DNA from: an uncultured Clostridia bacterium
GTDB taxonomy: Bacteria > Bacillota > Clostridia > Oscillospirales > Oscillospiraceae
Assembly: GCA_947177115.1 (NCBI GenBank)
Contig: CAMWTG010000033.1
Span: 1-14,772, forward strand
DNA: 14,772 nucleotides
Direction of reading: 5' to 3'
Both the position numbers and the translations under genes were made by a program. Shown here in pieces: positions 13,487-14,772 of this stretch (the first letter of the stretch is position 1; every line of letters starts with the position of its first letter). The notes beneath the pieces were generated by a model that worked only from the letters and a program-made list of their open reading frames with translations, was not told the DNA's origin and ran no database searches.

Positions 13487-14194
13487 CTAATCCATTGCGC
13501 CAATATAAAACCGGTCTTTCTGCTGAATACCCACCAAAAACTTTTTTATGACAGAAAGCCGGTTTCCGGCATCCGTCTGCTGTTGGATCATCCGGCTGAT
13601 TTCTTGTAGATCCTGATTGTCCGGCGACTTTTTATATGTCGCCCATTCTGCTTGCTGTTCTGAAACTATTCTCCGATTTTCCGTATCCCGCGGGGACCAT
13701 GCATGCGTGGAAGGCCCCGTCCACAAAACGCCGCTGCGTATCTGCTTTGCGGGATTGCCCGCATAGGATGTATTGGATGGAATGCGTTTGTTGGAAACGA
13801 CAGAACCACCGCCGATAATGGCACCCGAACCAATTTGCGTTCCTTTTAAAACCAGGACATTCTGACCCAGCCATACGTGATCCCCGATCAGGACCGGTTT
13901 GCTGAAATTAATCCGTTCCTTTGTCTCTATATCATAGATCAGGTGTGGATCCGCAGTTCTGATCCAGATGCCAAAAGAAATTGCGCACGAACCTCCAAGG
14001 ATAACATTCTGCCATTCAGTAGCCAAAATATGAACAGTATCATTGAAATAGTTTTCTCTGCCGATAAAGATCGCGCTGCTCTCTCCTGCTGTGAGCGATA
14101 CCAACATGGGAAAACCGCTCCTGCTCAAATAAATAACACTTCCATTACCTACAAAATTTATTTGAGAGCGCTCCAGCGATACGCCATCTTCCAC
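13487..14194 (-). CDS. Hexapeptide-repeat acyltransferase, 5' end out of frame
   Basis: Left-handed beta-helix acyltransferase of the CatB/XAT-like type, often acetylating sugars of capsule or cell-surface polysaccharide. The frame shown has 235 residues from a GTG at 14194. Landmarks are FGIWIRTADPHLIYD (74-88, likely catalytic H84), KPVLIGDHVWLGQNVLVLKGTQIGSGAIIGGGSVV (about 99-133) and YAGNPAKQIR (144-153), the standard end of the helix. The tail (about 160-235) is charged and helical. The GTG lacks a well-placed ribosome-binding site, and family-like sequence (NSEIVFQGRNNILF) continues in frame upstream to a stop at 14261-14263. The true start is probably an ATG at 14315 in another frame; see the next entry. 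The region is AT-richer than everything to its left. The gene downstream of which it lies encodes an SGNH-like protein. Confidence 0.85.
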   Translation of the reverse strand: MEDGVSLERSQINFVGNGSVIYLSRSGFPMLVSLTAGESSAIFIGRENYFNDTVHILATEWQNVILGGSCAISFGIWIRTADPHLIYDIETKERINFSKPVLIGDHVWLGQNVLVLKGTQIGSGAIIGGGSVVSNKRIPSNTSYAGNPAKQIRSGVLWTGPSTHAWSPRDTENRRIVSEQQAEWATYKKSPDNQDLQEISRMIQQQTDAGNRLSVIKKFLVGIQQKDRFYIGAMD

Positions 14195-14315
14195 AAATAA
14201 AATATTATTCCTTCCTTGAAAGACGATCTCAGAATTTGTCGCATGACTTCTATCTTGGATTTACATATATTCGGTTATACGCTGGACTATCTTTGAAATC
14301 TGTTATGCGCTCCAT
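14195..14315 (-). pseudogene. Displaced 5' part of the acyltransferase gene (frameshift)
   Basis: An ATG at 14315, 23 nt after the stop of the upstream gene and with AGGAGGG about 12 nt before it, opens a frame reading MERITDFKDSPAYNRIYV and then hits TAG at 14250-14252. Removing one A from the AAA at 14261-14263 would join it to the acyltransferase frame, giving about 275 residues. I infer a one-base insertion near 14261, either a real mutation or a sequence error. Confidence 0.6.
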
Positions 14316-14338
14316 CCTGTATACTATCCCTCCTACCG

Positions 14339-14772
14339 TTATGCTCCAAACATTTCAGCTAAAATGTTGCTGACCTTTTTTGCGCCGCTTGCGCTGAGAT
14401 GACCGGTGTCCATAAAATTTGATGGTATAAATAAGTCCGCTGCATTTTCGTTAAAGTCCACATAATGCTCATCTTCCTGTACGCCGTCTACAAGTTCCAA
14501 GACCGATTCCTTCATTTCATTCAGCACAAAACAGTCATATTCCGGTGTAAACGGAGTAATAGCAACGATTGGAGTGACATCATGCGCATATAAAAAGCTG
14601 ACAAATTCCTGAAGGATCCGTTTGTTCTCTTCAAAACTGGCTTTATGCTGGAAGAGCTTTTTGTGACTTTCTGCACGAATTTTTCCCATGGCCTGCCGCT
14701 CGTTCTCGGTGACCTGGGCCCAAGTCCTGCCCTGTAGATTAAAAAAAGTTCCTCTGGCTCGAAATTGCGAAT
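14339..14772 (-). CDS. SGNH-like hydrolase/acyltransferase, C-terminal part
   Basis: The 3' part of a gene that runs off the right edge of the window; about 144 residues are visible, ending at 14339. The frame stays open upstream of the first ATG (14689) with sequence such as FFNLQGRTWAQVTENERQAM, so that ATG is probably internal. Motifs fit the end of an SGNH-fold domain: PIVAITPFTPEY as a central strand and the D-x-x-H motif in FMDTGHLSASGAKKVSNIL, with the catalytic Asp and His. The nucleophile serine would lie outside the window. Similar proteins modify surface polysaccharides or teichoic acids. It is upstream of, and probably co-transcribed with, the acyltransferase. Confidence 0.75.
   Translation of the reverse strand, partial: SQFRARGTFFNLQGRTWAQVTENERQAMGKIRAESHKKLFQHKASFEENKRILQEFVSFLYAHDVTPIVAITPFTPEYDCFVLNEMKESVLELVDGVQEDEHYVDFNENAADLFIPSNFMDTGHLSASGAKKVSNILAEMFGA

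Noticed and set aside
1..14772. CRISPR array, rRNA gene or complete insertion sequence
   Set aside because: No regularly spaced repeats, no rRNA sequence and no transposase or recombinase gene were seen on either strand.

Overview
The window looks like the chromosome of a GC-rich gut Clostridia bacterium, most likely in the Oscillospiraceae (Flavonifractor/Lawsonibacter/Oscillibacter-like). Reasons: strong AGGAGG ribosome-binding sites with frequent GTG and TTG starts, TTGACA/TATAAT-type promoters, a YitT-family membrane protein, a DUF624 protein, an MsmE/F/G-like sugar importer without its own ATPase, and short GC-rich palindromes between genes. This placement is inference from gene content and style. 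No phylogenetic marker was searched.

Left part (1-3250, all minus strand): an OmpR-type response regulator, preceded by a lipoprotein with four DxDGDG-like (VCBS/FG-GAP) loops, and upstream of that a LexA-like XRE/S24 repressor. No histidine kinase is visible; it may lie beyond position 1.

Regulatory and tRNA region (3200-3780): the repressor promoter faces away from a near-consensus plus-strand promoter that seems to make only a short non-coding transcript. That transcript ends in a terminator lying inside a perfect 28-bp palindrome. One palindrome arm contains the 3' end of tRNA-Tyr. tRNA-Thr(TGT) and tRNA-Tyr(GTA) form a minus-strand operon with its own promoter and share this terminator.

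Cassette and YitT (3780-5580, plus strand): three small, overlapping, phage-flavoured genes (a CxxC/CxxC protein, a helical protein and a sigma-region-4-like HTH protein), followed by a YitT/DUF2179 membrane protein and a clear terminator.

Alpha-galactoside locus (5750-13343): an AraC-family regulator (plus) converges on a GH36 alpha-galactosidase (minus). Upstream of the enzyme gene, in operon order, lie a solute-binding lipoprotein and two permease subunits (minus), with a divergent DUF624 membrane protein (plus). Together they would bind, import and hydrolyse raffinose/melibiose-type oligosaccharides. The ATPase must come from elsewhere.

Right end (13487-14772, minus strand): visibly AT-richer DNA with a hexapeptide-repeat acyltransferase whose 5' end is out of frame, and the 3' part of an SGNH-like protein. 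This resembles the edge of a surface-polysaccharide cluster.

Most of the window is recognisable biology. The least explained parts are the tRNA/palindrome/divergent-promoter region (3220-3570), the three-gene cassette beside it, and the apparent frameshift near 14260.
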